Source of the DNA: Stictocephala bisonia
Lineage: Eukaryota > Arthropoda > Insecta > Hemiptera > Membracidae
DNA: 64,000 bases
Assembly: GCA_035578905.1 (NCBI GenBank)
Contig: JAQJVL010000104.1
Coordinates: 186,001 to 250,000, forward strand
Direction of reading: 5' to 3'
Below the pieces are notes generated by a model. It ran no database searches and was not told the DNA's origin. It saw only the letters and a program-made list of their open reading frames with translations. Shown here one piece after another: positions 32,890-45,900 of the stretch. Every line of letters begins with the position of its first letter. Position 1 is the first letter of the stretch. Made by a program: the position numbers and the translations under genes.

Positions 32890-34284
32890 CGATATAGCAA
32901 GTGACATTGAAGTTAGTGAAACAGACGCAGAGGATTGAGAGGAGGCCATTAATATCGCCAAGCCTAGTCTATTCAATGACTTGGATGTTGTTATCTCTTC
33001 GCCCAAACTGTATGCGTGATATTTAGATTATGACTCCAACATCAGCCCCGGTACACTGTTACCCACTGTTGTTTACAAACAGTGGGTAACAGTGTACCGG
33101 GCCGAAATGATCACAGTATCAAAGCCAAGAGACAAGTTTTTAGAATCCCTCATAGAAAAAGTCAATGAATTGAAAGCTCATCATTATGTGTCTAAAATAC
33201 AACCTTCCTCGTTCAAGGACTTAAAAACTACACTTACAAGAGAAGAATGTGTTGTTGTAGCTGACTTTACTGAAAATTTCACCTTTGTAGTACAAGACGA
33301 AATCCAGAGTTATCATTGGGTAAATATAAGCAGGCTACTGTTCATCCTTTTGTTTACTATTATTTTGATGAGGACTCGGGACTAGTTAAAAAACCTCAGC
33401 CTTTGTATCATAAGCAACCATCAACAGCGCAATACTGTGGTAGTTCATACCTTCCAAAATATCTCATTAAAGATATAAAAGACATTTTATCGGCTGTTAA
33501 AAAATTTATATACTTTACAGACGGACCCAGCAGTCAATACAAAAACAAAAAAAAAACTTATTGAATCTTTGCCACCCTGAAAAAGATCTTGGCTTAGAGG
33601 CAGAGTGGAATTTCTTTGCTACTGCTCATGCAAAAATGTGTGTGATGGAGTTGGAGGGACAACCAAAAGAGAGGAGACTAAAAAAGTTTACAATCTACAA
33701 CAAGTAACCAAATTTTGAATGCTAATGATTTCTTTAGTTTTTGCTCTGAAAATATGAAAGGGATTGTGTACTTTTACGTTGACAGTGAGGAAATAACAAA
33801 GAATGAAACAGAACTTGAAATTAGATTCAAAGAATGCCTCAAAATTCCTGGAACCTGATCTTTTCATTGAACTGTATCTGTGGGAGACAACATAGTTAAG
33901 TGCTTCAAAACGCATAAATCTGTGGACTTCAAATAGTTCATAACATCAAAGAGAGTGATGTTAACTTTGGAGGAACATGATACCATTGCATGTGTGTATG
34001 ACAAACAGTGGTGGCTCGGAAAAATCCAATCTGTCAATCGAGAGCATAATGACTGTTTTGTTCACTTTTATGAACCTGCTGCCCCAAGAACTTCCTTCAA
34101 ATACAGCAAAAATGATCAAACATGGGTCTCTTTGATTAATATCTTGAGGAAGATCACACCCCTAGAACTAACTACAGCAACGGGGTGTAACTTCAACATC
34201 ACACAAGCATTGTGTGATGAAATCTCACTTCAATGCCAACCAGTCATGAAATTAAATGTTTATATATTAATAAAAATGGTATAA
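32890..34284 (+). pseudogene. Decayed transposase-like protein (QYKN ... DGVGGTTKR type)
   Basis: Several frame-shifted pieces form one protein in order. 33100-33330 gives DKFLESLIEKVNELKAHHYV and ECVVVADFTENFTFVVQDE. 33316-33560 gives HPFVYYYFDEDSG and KFIYFTDGPSSQYKNKK. 33560-33700 gives EAEWNFFATAH and, one frame over, NVCDGVGGTTKREETKK. 33720-33850 reads FFSFCSENMKGIVYFYVDSE. 33955-34284 ends with a small domain (DTIACVYDKQWWLGKIQSV). Such multi-copy proteins are known to me from insect and cnidarian gene sets as unnamed, mobile-element-like genes; the ADF, TDG and CDG aspartates could be an RNase-H-like triad (inference). It is broken by frameshifts and a palindrome at 33047-33101. Confidence 0.6.
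33047..33101. repeat. Perfect 24-bp inverted repeat inside the decayed gene
   Basis: CCCGGTACACTGTTACCCAC... (33047-33070) is exactly complementary to 33078-33101 around a 7-nt loop. It lies within otherwise coding-like sequence, so it is probably a templated inversion or insertion. Confidence 0.9.
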
Positions 34285-35089
34285 CTACATATGTGCCATT
34301 GGTTTATATATTTTCAGGCATAACAAAGCATAATATTTAACTATGTTAAACATTATAAATCGTTGGAGCGATATTGTTTGTTGGGTTTTTTTGGCACTTT
34401 TCTATATTTGATATCTTCTTAAATAATTAAGTCTATAAAACCAAATTTTTGCAGGTTGTTTCTCTACTCTAGTACTAAAACTGGGATAAATTTCAAATTC
34501 TTATTTTCATGCCCAAAATAAGATATTAACCCTTGAACTTTAAAAAATTTGAAAATTTCATGATTTAAAAAGTTTTTTCTAATTCTTTGTGAGTTTGAAG
34601 TACATTAGTATACCTATCAAATAACAAATAAATTAACTGTTGCCTTCTTGAAAAAATAAATGTGTGAAAATTGATTTTTGAAAAAAGAACCATGATAAAC
34701 TTTGGAGATATACTTGGGCCCTTATAGTTAAGTTAATTGACATAACTGTGAGGACTTAAATTAAAGGTCAGACTATTCTGAAGAGATTGGTTTATGTTTG
34801 AATGTTCTAGGATTAATAGAAGAGGAGATATGTGCTTCTCCGCAAAGTTTGAAATTCACTTAAAAGAGGCGTTCTGCCGAATCTAAAATGGCTGCCATCG
34901 GTAAAATAAAAACTTTAAAAACTAAACAACATACTTTTTGTACTTCTGGTAAATGATACTTTTGTGTGTAAAAATATGAAAAATAATAAAAATGTTGTTG
35001 CAACCAATTAAATTATTTCTTTACCACTTCATATGGATTGACCCATGTTTTTTTTAAGTTTGGAGTTTCCAAAACTCAGTTCCATTAAT
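34285..35089. other. Unassigned AT-rich stretch
   Basis: No gene or repeat recognised. Confidence 0.4.
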
Positions 35090-36480
35090 GGATTTGGCTC
35101 TGTGATTGGAGATTGTTGTATTATGCTTATTAATATTATCTGACCTTAATAGCTTATTATGAATATATTGAATGACATTTTGAAGAGTAATTTCAGTCTT
35201 TGTTTAATCCTTCTCTAAAACTAAACTGTGACTGTCAAAAAAATTTTGAATGAAAAAAGTCAATAATCTACTCTTTAACAACTTTCTCCAGTAATTTAGA
35301 AAAAATTTAAAGTAACTAGATTGCCCTATGATTTCCACTTAACTAATAGAGCCCTTTTTTTAAATTGGTACAACCCTAGCTAGTTTTAGGTTATGTGGAA
35401 ATATACCACTTAATAGATACATATTACAAATATGTGTAATAATTGGAATTATAAAAACAGAAATATTCGTTACTATTAACGCTAAGATACCATCTGCGCC
35501 AGGGACATTTCCTCCAGACAAATTAGTAATTAAATGCTTTATCTCAGAATCTGAAACTGGGAACCAAAATATCGAGCCAACGATGAGGTCAAGTTTAAAC
35601 TTTTCTTCGTAACTATGTTCCCGATTTGCTTGGAACTTACATTTCCAAGCGAATTTGCTAAAGAAGAGGGTACATCAACAAAGAAATTGTTAAATATATC
35701 AGCTACATTTTGTTGGTCTTCTATCATTTCATTATTAATTTTCAAAGATATTTTATCATTTAATTTTGATTTTTCGAACAAGTTACTATGGTCTTAGAAC
35801 TTAGGCTTAAGCGGCCGGTGTCATAAACTAGAATCTACAGTTTCCGGTGACAACCGCGTCAAGGTACTATCTACAATATTTACAAGATGACCAGACGTTT
35901 CGCCCATAATGTCTCAGAGAAACCACTGAGGATGCCACATCACAGTATGGGCGAAACGTCTGGTCATCTTGTAAATATTGTAGATAGTGCCTTGACGCGG
36001 TTGTCACCGGAAACTGTGGATTCAAGTTACTATGGTATTTATATTTTCTATCCCTTACCCATTTTTTCAATTTTATTTTTAAAGGTCAGTGATTTTTGTT
36101 TTATTCTCTGATAATGAGGTTCTTGAATAACCTTACTGATAATTTTGCCTCTGTTTACCATTGCATTTCTAATACCATCTAGTCTAATTTTTCGAAATTT
36201 TTGACAGTTGTTAGCAGAAGGCATTTTCACTGTTGCATTGTCAATTGCATTTTTTTTAAAATAGGTAAAAAATTGTTAAATGCATTGTTAACACAGCTTG
36301 CTGACCTTACCGTTTCCCAAGACTCGCCCGTTAGTGCTTGAGCAAGTTTTTTGCAGTCAATCATAATTTAATTACTTTTATCAACAGATTCAGGAAGACT
36401 AGTTTCCTTATTCAGTCACCATCACACAGACGGCTTGGTGATCAGTAATCTGAGTATCAGCTACCAGGGTTGTACATTTA
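35090..36480 (-). pseudogene. LINE ORF2 remnant, minus strand
   Basis: In order on the minus strand: the end of the endonuclease (VADTQITDHQAVCVMVT, with the final DH motif, about 36470-36410); the linker (LTGESWETVRSASCVNNAFN, then KFRKIRLDGIRNAMVNRG); LKINNEMIEDQQNVADIFNN and FFVDV (35740-35660); and NVPGADGILALIVTNISVFI, then NLKLARVVPI, stop, KKGS (35505-35340), the start of RT. It is interrupted at 35793-36022 by a Penelope terminal-repeat insertion. The RT palm is absent. Multiple stops mark it as dead. Confidence 0.75.
35793..36022. mobile_element. Penelope-type inverted terminal-repeat insertion, 14-bp TSD
   Basis: A 230-bp insertion into a dead LINE, flanked by CAAGTTACTATGGT on both sides (35779-35792, 36023-36036). 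It consists mostly of two 76-bp inverted arms (35831-35906 and 35948-36023) around a 41-nt loop. The loop and arm start read CTGAGGATGCC...GGGCGAAACGTC, the motif also seen at the Penelope ends at 17300 and 22160 (TTGAAGATGCC...GGGCGAAATGT). CTGAGGA and GAAA match the conserved CUGANGA/GAAA core of hammerhead ribozymes, with an extra U before stem II. No protein is left. Confidence 0.7.
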
Positions 36481-39400
36481 TTTAGTACAGGGTACATTTC
36501 CATTGAAAACAAAGCATATTTCGTAAAAATACAGTTAAAATTTTACCCATTTCAGGCAAAGTTTTCAAATTTTGTTAGGTGGCAAGAAACTGCCTAAATA
36601 CCATAGTTTTTTAATTTAGTTTTTGTTGGACCGTCATACTATTGGATGTACACTATGATACATCTAATCGTTATGAAGCCCAGTCCTGTACCAGTCCTGG
36701 AAATGTGCTGATTTTAATTGGTTTGGTTATGTTATGTTTGGTTTGGTTAGATTATGTTAGGCACAATTCTGCATGAGTGCAGAAAATGTCTGATTACTCT
36801 AGCATTGTTGGGGGAATTTTTAGTTACCTGGGTAGATCTAGGGAAAATTAAAAAACCCCAAAAAACTCAATAAAATAAAACATCACAAAACCCCTTATTT
36901 GTTTATAGATTGACAGGAAACAGGTAAATTGCAAACAACAGAGACAATAACTTCTTGCTGATAACAGCAGCACTTTTGTTAATGATTATGACTGCAGTTG
37001 AACGGCGAGACCACAGTCTAGGCGATTGTTTTGAATCTATCCAAATGAATTTTTATTCAAAGTTGTTGGTATAATTTAATTTAAAATGTTGAGATTTTAA
37101 TTTACTATGTTTAAATGTAAATATTTAGTGACTGTTAGATTTAAAAAAAGATGTACGAGTAATCCAAAATGACTAGTTAAAAAAAGTTCTAATATTTCTT
37201 ATGTACTTTTATACTGTAGTTTCAAATAGTTTCTATATCATTTTATGACGATGTAATGTTGTGTTAAATAATTTTAATAAGTGTATGCCACTTGTTGAAT
37301 TAAATGTAAAATTCTTAAATTTTATCTGTAATTCGTTAGCCTTAATGCGGATAAATTTGATCATTATCCTTTACAAACACAAGCACAGTCAAAGTTAATT
37401 ATTTTGTTTTATTATTTATTTATGAAATAGGACATGTCAGTAATATCTCTAAAATATTATTTATATTGTTAATAAACAATATGGCAGCATTAAAACCCAA
37501 ACTGTCATTATTTACTAAGCAACATCTGTAAAGAATATAGTATGGATTCACTCATTGTGAAATTGTAAATATCAAGAATAAAAATTTCTTGTTGAAGTTG
37601 TTACAGTCATCTAATAATTTGCGTAACAAAAAATCAACTTCTCTTCCACAAGTTTTGTGGCCACTTGATGCTGTGGATTTCTCCTCAGTGCGGACGGTAT
37701 ATTATTAATAAATAAATATATATTTAATAAATTCATATTAAACATTCATGTTCAAATTAGATTTTTGCCTTCAAAGTGGATCCATGGTTCAGTTAATGTT
37801 AATCAAAATGTCTTGTTCACATTCTCTTAACAATTAACTGTCGAACTGTGACTAATAAATGGTAAATGTAAATCCCTTTCCTCTGAGATGTGCCAATACT
37901 GGCCCTAAACTTTTGTGGAAGTGAAAGGGCTTGTGCATAACATAAACGACAAACACGTTAATTTAAAAAACTTTTCCCTGAATTGAAATCTCATGTATTT
38001 CTTACTTGAAAAGGCTTTTCCTAAATCCTCCTTCGGTTTATTTTATAGATTAGTAAAACATTTTTGATGATAGATTATAATTTGTTTACTATTTTAAGTA
38101 TAAATATATTGTGAAATTCTTGTAGAGTTAGGGTGCCTCTTTTACCCAGTTTATTACCATAATTATAAGTCGGTGATTATAGATGGTGTGTATATATAGT
38201 GCAGTTAATTAACATAGAGATTTTATTTATTTATTAGTAAAATGATAAATCACAATTATTATTATTAAGAGTATCCTAGAATGTTACACAGAATGATGGG
38301 AATAAGATTATAATCAAGGATAAATTCAACATTCTTATTACACGATTTTTATAAATCTGTACTCTCAAAATTCCAGAGTATTTCTATATTTTGTTCAGTT
38401 ACTAAAAATTATTTTACTTATTTATCGATAAAATTATAAATAACTTGAAATAGCCCATGGGCTATCCTAGAATGTTACTCAATAATAAGATTACCATACC
38501 AATAGTTGATTCGACTGATCTTACACATTTTTTATTTTATGTATTGAAAAAGTGGTAATAGGCTGTTCTAGAATTTCATAAAATGATGAAAATAATATTT
38601 TCAAGGGTAAAAACCTATTATCTTACATTTTTTTATATTCAAAATACCTAAGTATTTATGAATTTTGGGTATTTAATCGTAAAAAAAATCCGGTATAGGG
38701 GGATACACTATAAAACCCGGTGTAGTTTTTTAGTAGTACTTTTACATCACTATAGATGACTTTACAAATTTGTCCTTTGGCATCAATTGGTGCAAGAAGC
38801 AGCATATTAGTGATTGTAAAAAATTACTCTATCGTATAAAAAATATATTCTCAATAGTTTCCATTTTAGAAAGCAGGTCTTAATAGAATATTACATTAGA
38901 GAGCCTCATTATGTGACATTCCGTTTTAACCAACGCACTCTTCCCAAAACAGCAATGTTATAAAATCAGTCTGAAAATAATTGACTGCAATGTATTATTA
39001 TTCCGCAATGACGAAAATATATGTTCCAGGTGAGGGGTTTTCCAAACAGTGTTCCGTTTTGTTCATCACTTTTGTTAATGTGTTGGGTGTATGGTATTTT
39101 TAGGGCAGAGTACTTGAAAGAGATATAGCAATCACGTGATTTGCATTCTTAATCAGTATTTTCCTGCTCGGTCACACATTGTATTAAAGAATTTATGTGT
39201 TACTTTACCGTGCAAGACTTATTCATCTCATTACCATATTTGCTAATTTAGGTTAAAAAAAGTTTGTTGCGAGTGTACATTATCTTAGTTTAGGATATTT
39301 GCTGTACAATAAAGTTTTTACTATCAATGCCTATTAAATTCATACATGTTTACTTATACAACATAATTACTGCTAAGTAAGGCTCTACTGAACTAGAAAT

Positions 39401-39815
39401 GCACTTTATCATTGATATCGTGTGTTATAGAGGTAGAAAATAATCACTACATTTTTACATAAGTTCACACTGGTTCGGAGACTAGAGGGACAAGAAAGAT
39501 GATGAGGAGAAATGCTCATTGTCGTAATCGATACTGCTGGAGTTGGTGTTTAGGTTTCTTAGTGGATAGAGTTGGAAATCTACTAGAATCCAATCAATAC
39601 AAAACCATATAACCTGTGATTTTAATCTGGCAATAATTCATAAACCCTTAATTTTCTAGGCACTGGGCTACGTCAATAGTATTTATTTAAGGAAAATCAG
39701 TATTGCTTATTATTAGGCCTATTACATTAATTTTAGTTATCTTCAAGAACTATTAATTAAGTACAATTGATTATTTATTTTTAGTATGATACTAATAAAA
39801 TCCAATTAATTGCAG
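36481..39815. other. Region 5' of the ERH coding exons
   Basis: AT-rich and mostly anonymous. 36505-36590 is a diverged copy of 29885-29995. 38270-38660 has three related segments around CTATCCTAGAATGTTAC (38271, 38460, 38571), a decayed tandem repeat. It should contain the first exon and promoter of the ERH gene. If, as in other animals, the first coding exon ends right after ATG, possible sites are ATG|GTAAAT (37859), ATG|GTGTGT (38182) and ATG|GTATTT (39091). None can be chosen from sequence alone. Confidence 0.4.
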
Positions 39816-39903
39816 ATACATTCAATTCTGTTAGTGCAAACTAGTCCAAGTATCAACAGCCGAACATACTCAGATTATGAGTCTATTTCAGAATGTGTCG
39901 ATG
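39816..39903 (+). CDS. ERH exon 2 (first located coding exon)
   Basis: Acceptor TTGCAG at 39810-39815, donor GTATGT at 39904. Encodes IHSILLVQTSPSINSRTYSD then YESISECVD plus one base of a glycine codon. The Thr and Ser in RTYSDYES match the positions described as CK2 sites in fly ERH. Confidence 0.88.
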
Positions 39904-42900
39904 GTATGTATAAATAGATATTTTACTTTATAGCTAAGAAAATGTCTGAATGTAAAAAATCTATATAAAAAAATAATCCTCTGTCTAAAACCATATGCTG
40001 AATGGAAGAGATAGCTATTTGTTACTTTTTTACCTGAGATAAATTTATTCTGCTTCTATTTTCTAAAGAGTTGTTAACCCTTTAGGTAGTAGCCTAACTT
40101 AAGAGTAATCCATAGGGTACATCACCAAGAAATTTGCGATGGTTGACAATTCCTAGGGCAATGGTTCATAAACTTTTTCATTTCACAACCCATTTTAGCC
40201 GATGCGTTTTAGCCGCGACCCCCTAAAAATAACTTGCAGCATGATGAGCAGCGAGGGGCTGAGAGACAGATTAAAAATGTCATGCCTAATGTCACTTGGA
40301 TTCATTGTTTTCTGCATCGCCAGACATTAGCTACCGAGGTCATGCCCACTGAACTAAATACAGAGTTGAACAAAACTTTTAAGTTGTTTAATTTTGTAAA
40401 AACCCGGCCATTACAGTGTCAACTGTTATCACAGTTATGTGAAGAAATGGAGGCACAGTACAAAATGCCTCTTGCTTCACATAGAGGCAAGATGGCTGTT
40501 GCGAGGAAAGGTGTTTTATCGAGTGTTAGCTTTGCACTCTAAGCTTAAGACATTTTTTTCAAGTTGCAAACAAAGACTTCGCCGGTTTTTTAGTGTCAAT
40601 GAATGGCTGTTAAAACTTACTTATTTAACTTACATATTTCATCATCTGAACGATCTCAACATTTCCTTGCAGAGATGAAACAAAACCTTACTTTTTTCAC
40701 AAGTCAAAGTCAATTGGTTATTAAGGAAATTAGCCACTTGATCAATTAGGGTTGAGAAGAATATATTTGAAAACTTTGAACTGACAAATGAGCTCATCAC
40801 ATCCCTTGATCGAAGCGATGAAGATTATCCCGACATAGACAACATGTCCAAACTGGTTACTACTCACTTGCAAGGTCTACAAGAGCAGATCTTTAGCTAA
40901 ATTACCGAAGATCAACCCACTGACTCATGACAAACTCATCAAGCTATCTGTGAGAAGACCTTGCAACTGTCCTTCATCATCCAAGATGTAGACAAGTTCT
41001 GGGTGGACAAAGAAGAGCTGAGTATCCAAGCTTAACATCAGCAGCTCTGAGAATCCTCATACCCTTTGCAACATCTTACCTCAGCGAACTCGAATTTTCT
41101 ACATTGATCAATATCAAAACCAAGGCAAGAAATCGACTGGACGTAGGATACTATCTACTATTGTATCTAAAACTAAGCCAAATGTTAAAAACTCACTAAA
41201 GAAGTCTTTCTTCCTTTAAAATATGTATTAACAATTATATATCAAAATTATTGAATGATTCTGTTTTGTTTCAACAAAATCTGTCAAATATATTGATATT
41301 TTGTAAATGTACAAAGTTATTTAATTTAAAACTGTCGTTGGCTGTCTAAGTTTAAATACATATTTTACCATTATTTGAATACATCTCACGACCCCTTTTC
41401 GAACGGCCCGTAACCTTCCTGGGTGTCACGACCCCCCAGTTTAGGAACCACTGTCCTAGGTATATATTTTATTAAAATTTAATATTTGTTTATCACACAA
41501 AATAAATCTAATTCTAGTCCTTTGATAATTTAAATCTATAACTAAACTAATACTTATTAAATATAGTTTTGGTTCTGAAGTAAGAAAGTGAAATATTTCT
41601 CTTCCATTTAGTTAAGAGAATAAAAGTTTGTTCTATGTATGTTTCAGGAGTCACAAAACTGTTTGAAGATTATTTGAAGTTTGTGAACCCCAACTTACCT
41701 GAAATCAGATATGAACTTTCGGAACTCCTTCATTTTATTGACCAGTTAACAGATTTATCTTGTTTAGTGTAAGTAAGAAAATGTTTGATATGTATAGGCC
41801 TTATCTTAGTTTAAGGAAGAACAAGTTTAAGTAAGTTTTAATAATTATTTTGCAAGCTAAATGTTGATTCCTGTTAAAATAATAAATAACATGTGATAAT
41901 AGTGTGTAAGAAGGTTTTATGGTATATATTAATTTGTCTTCCATGAGTCATACAAATTCTTTAGTTTTATCAGAACTTGGTCAAGAGCATAGTATTTACA
42001 TGTCACGCACCGATGCTATTAACCCTTCTGACGTCACTTGTCGAAAATTCTACATATCTGTTGATTTGTCGACATCAAGCAATCCTTCATAAACTATTAT
42101 GTTAACTCGGTTATTTTTCGTAATAATACATCGTCATTTGTATTAATCGATAGAGGAGATTCTACTTTACATCGCAAGTCTTTGGCTTTCCTATATTACT
42201 TTATGAAACAAAAAATACAGCTTATTTATACTACGCAGTTGTTGTGTTGACAGTCTGTCAATATATCTGAAACAAGTGACATTGAGGCCGAAGAGTTTCC
42301 TAACACTGTTTCTCTACAAGACTTGTTCAGTACATTAAAGTGCAGCATGTACCCTACATAGTTCATTTTTTGTAGATTTATCTTTTTCAGTGTTTATATA
42401 TATTTTCTTGGCTATGTATAAAATTTGCAACAATGCTATTTTGGTTTTTTTTTTTTAATATATGATGAAATAACTCCTACTAGTGTGGTGTAAACTTTGA
42501 AAAAAACTCGGAAATTTTTATTCTTCAAGTTGTTTTGAATACAATCAAGGATAACATAAACAATATTCAAGACATGAAAACAAAAATATTTTTCAAATAC
42601 AGCTTATTCTGTCTAGTTCACATTGATATATAATACTTTAAGGTTTAACTTATTTTTTTCTATAAAACACTGCAAAGTAGCTAAATAAGGCTGGACATGA
42701 AGGGGTGGACTACTGAACGCTGGGAGAGTTAAGTAAATTCAAGGGGCTAATGATATTAAATGAAACATTTGTATGAACTGAAACTGTATATTTATTGTAA
42801 TAATTAAATAACACTGAATGATATAATGATATGAATTAATTGTAGTGAATTTAAACGAATGAATTGCCGGCTATGAAAATAAATAGAAGGATGTATACTT

Positions 42901-45900
42901 CAAACGTGAACGAAAGGCAGCCTTTGTGGCATGAAGTTAGAATCGCACAGTCGGGTAGCATGTAGGAGGATACTAAAGGGTAGTTTCTCTCTAAGCGACC
43001 CCCACTTTACTGGGAAGGAGTGATGGAAGCCAGACGAAAAAACTTCCTTGGCGTCTTTACATATTATCTATATAATTTTTCTTTGTTTTTGGCATCATAA
43101 TCAAAAGTCAGCATTTGTTGTTATTATAATGGTGATATGTTTAGTAATTAATTGAATAAAGGTTTAGGTGTCTTGCTCTCCACCTTTTATTCTTTTTTGG
43201 ATCAGATTATACAGAGCTTGTCATTATACGTAGCCCAAAGCAGAATAACGTACGAAATTGTCGCAGAACGAAAGGGACGGCTGCAGGAAGAAATAATCTA
43301 ACTGAGAGACTATTTTCCGTACCCCAAAATTACAACATTAATTTCTGCAGAACGATATATGATTTTGTGTACGAACAATTAATTAGAACCATATTTATAG
43401 TGCAACAAACTATGTACTGACAGATCCAGAATTATATATGGCTTTTATTTGCAATTTTATGAAATGAACAACAGCTGACCAGCAGAAACGGACTGCAGTG
43501 AGATGAAAGTCAGGCGCTGGTCACTTTCAACGCATACGCAAGTTCGCATAAACCCTAACCACACTACGCCACTCTAGACAACCGAATCGTTCACTGTAAT
43601 GAACTACTCGTTTGTTCAACTACTAGTCCTTAAAAATGACGTAACGAACAACGACCTGTAAAAGCGATGGTGGTGTGATTTTGTAGTTTTGTTATGAGCT
43701 TTGTTTCAGAGACACTATTTTTTATTATTTATACTTGTAAATTGTTCAACCAACCTTCTTAAAATTTCAGGTTTTATTGCTAATAATGATAAAAATAAAT
43801 AATTACATTTAATGATTTTGTCAATGTTCCTTCCCAGCTCTGATGTTCACTTTAATTTGAACTGAACTAGTTCAAATCATAATGAATGAACAAGTTCACT
43901 CGTTTACTAAGCTGACTAGTTCATTTGACTCGATTGTTTGTGAACTTAACCATCTCTCCACTCCTGCTTACAAATTGCGATCAGATTGGTACATCCACAT
44001 TGAATCTGAGTAATAATAACTTCAATTACACTATCATTGATTGATAATGGCTGCCTATGGAGAGCGTGTTGTTTGTAGTAACTGCTCAGAGAAAATAATA
44101 CTTAAAAATCTTAAAACACATTATTTAAGACATAATTCAGGACGTGATGTACGAGGACATCTGCAACCAACGGAAATATTGGTATTTTTTTCAGTACAGT
44201 CAGTTTCTGCTAGTCAGTCACAGGCAGGTAATCAGAATTCAGCCAGGTTGGGTAATGAAAAACTAAAAAGTAAGTGCATGCATAATGAAATTGACATTTG
44301 GATCTGCTGTCAATGAATTGGTGGTCATCGTTATAATCTTAGTCAAATAAACTTGAATTAAACATAAATAAACACAGTTTGTATTCCTTAATTTAATATT
44401 TCACTTATATAGGTCTGTATTAAACATTTTTACTAGTTTGAACAATTATTTTTAATGCACATGTTGTGCAGTATTAAAATCATGTTTTAATGTTTTCATT
44501 TTTCTTAATTGCCTTCTTTACTTCATTAAATAAGTTTAACTTGAATATTTTGTATTTTTCGTCAAAATTTTGAAACAAATATTCAGATTACTGCGATCAC
44601 ACTGTAGAATTAAACTTGTAGGATGATAATCAAATAAAATAAGCAAAGCTGTCTGATACGAAAAACAAAGAAGTTCTTCTTGTGTAAAGGTAACAAATCG
44701 AAATTAAAGTATATGTTAATATAACACCTCACTTTATATTATTGTTTCTTATTTCATTGTTCTTAACAAAGACATTAGAGTATATTCTCAGGTATATGGA
44801 TTGGATACAGCCTAATGCAGATAACAGAGTTGTACAGCGTGACAGTTTTTATAATTTATTCCACCACACAGTTAGTTATCATATATCATAAAATAATGAC
44901 TAGGACTTGGTAATGGTAGTACCAAGGCCTAAGAAGGTTAATGTTCTAATCGTTATCATGAGTGAGAATTGTTGGGAGGGGAGGCACTTTACAGGAGCTA
45001 TCACAACAATCTCAAGTAAAAAATGAATTGTTTTATACTTGAAATTATTTATTAAGATAATTATAACATTACCTTTGTTTTTTGTAATGTGAATAAGGTA
45101 TTTTGACCAGTGAATTAATGTTATGCTCTGAAAAGAATTCAGTGTCTTCACTTTTAGTTTGGCACCATTAAAAATCATTTCTTTCTTGTCATAATATTTT
45201 TACATTGTGAAATTAAAGGCTTAGGTCTAGTGAAGATAGATCATACTTAAGTAATATTACATGAGTTCAGAAGAAAGTCAATGGGGGGTAATAAGTAGTA
45301 TTACATGAGGTCAGAAGAAAGTCAATGGGGGGTAAATAAGTAATATTACATGAGTTCAGAAGAAAGTCAATGGGGGTAATAAATAATATTACATGAGGTC
45401 AGAAGAAAGTCAATGGGGGGTAATAAATAATATTACATTAGGTCAGAAGAAAGTCATTGGGGGGTAATAAGTAATATTACATGAGTTCAGAAGAAAGTCA
45501 ATGGGGGTAATAAGTAATATTACATGAGTTCAGAAGAAAGTCAATGGGGGGTAATAAGTAATATTACATGAGTTCAGAAGAAAGTCAATGGGGGGTAATA
45601 AGTAATATTACATGAGGTCAGAAGAAAGTCAATGGGGGGTAATAAGTAATATTACATGAGGTCAGAAGAACGTCAATGGGGAGTAATAAGTAATATTACA
45701 TGAGGTCAGAAGAAAGTCAATGGGGAGTAATAAAGTGATAGCAAATTAAGAGCCTAAAAAAATAAGATTATTAAGAAGCATAGAAAAAGACTTGTTTTTA
45801 AAAGATTCAAAAGAACATTTATTGATAAACGTGATTAGAAAATTGTATTTTTCGTATGAGGTATTTTGTGTTTTGCTCAGACTTTAGTAATCAATTGATT

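Noticed and set aside
44041..44316. An additional ERH exon
   Set aside because: The ERH reading frame is complete and in phase without it, and the zinc finger does not belong to that family.
45251..45735. CRISPR-like regular repeats
   Set aside because: The units are head-to-tail without unique spacers, in a eukaryotic intron; this is a minisatellite.
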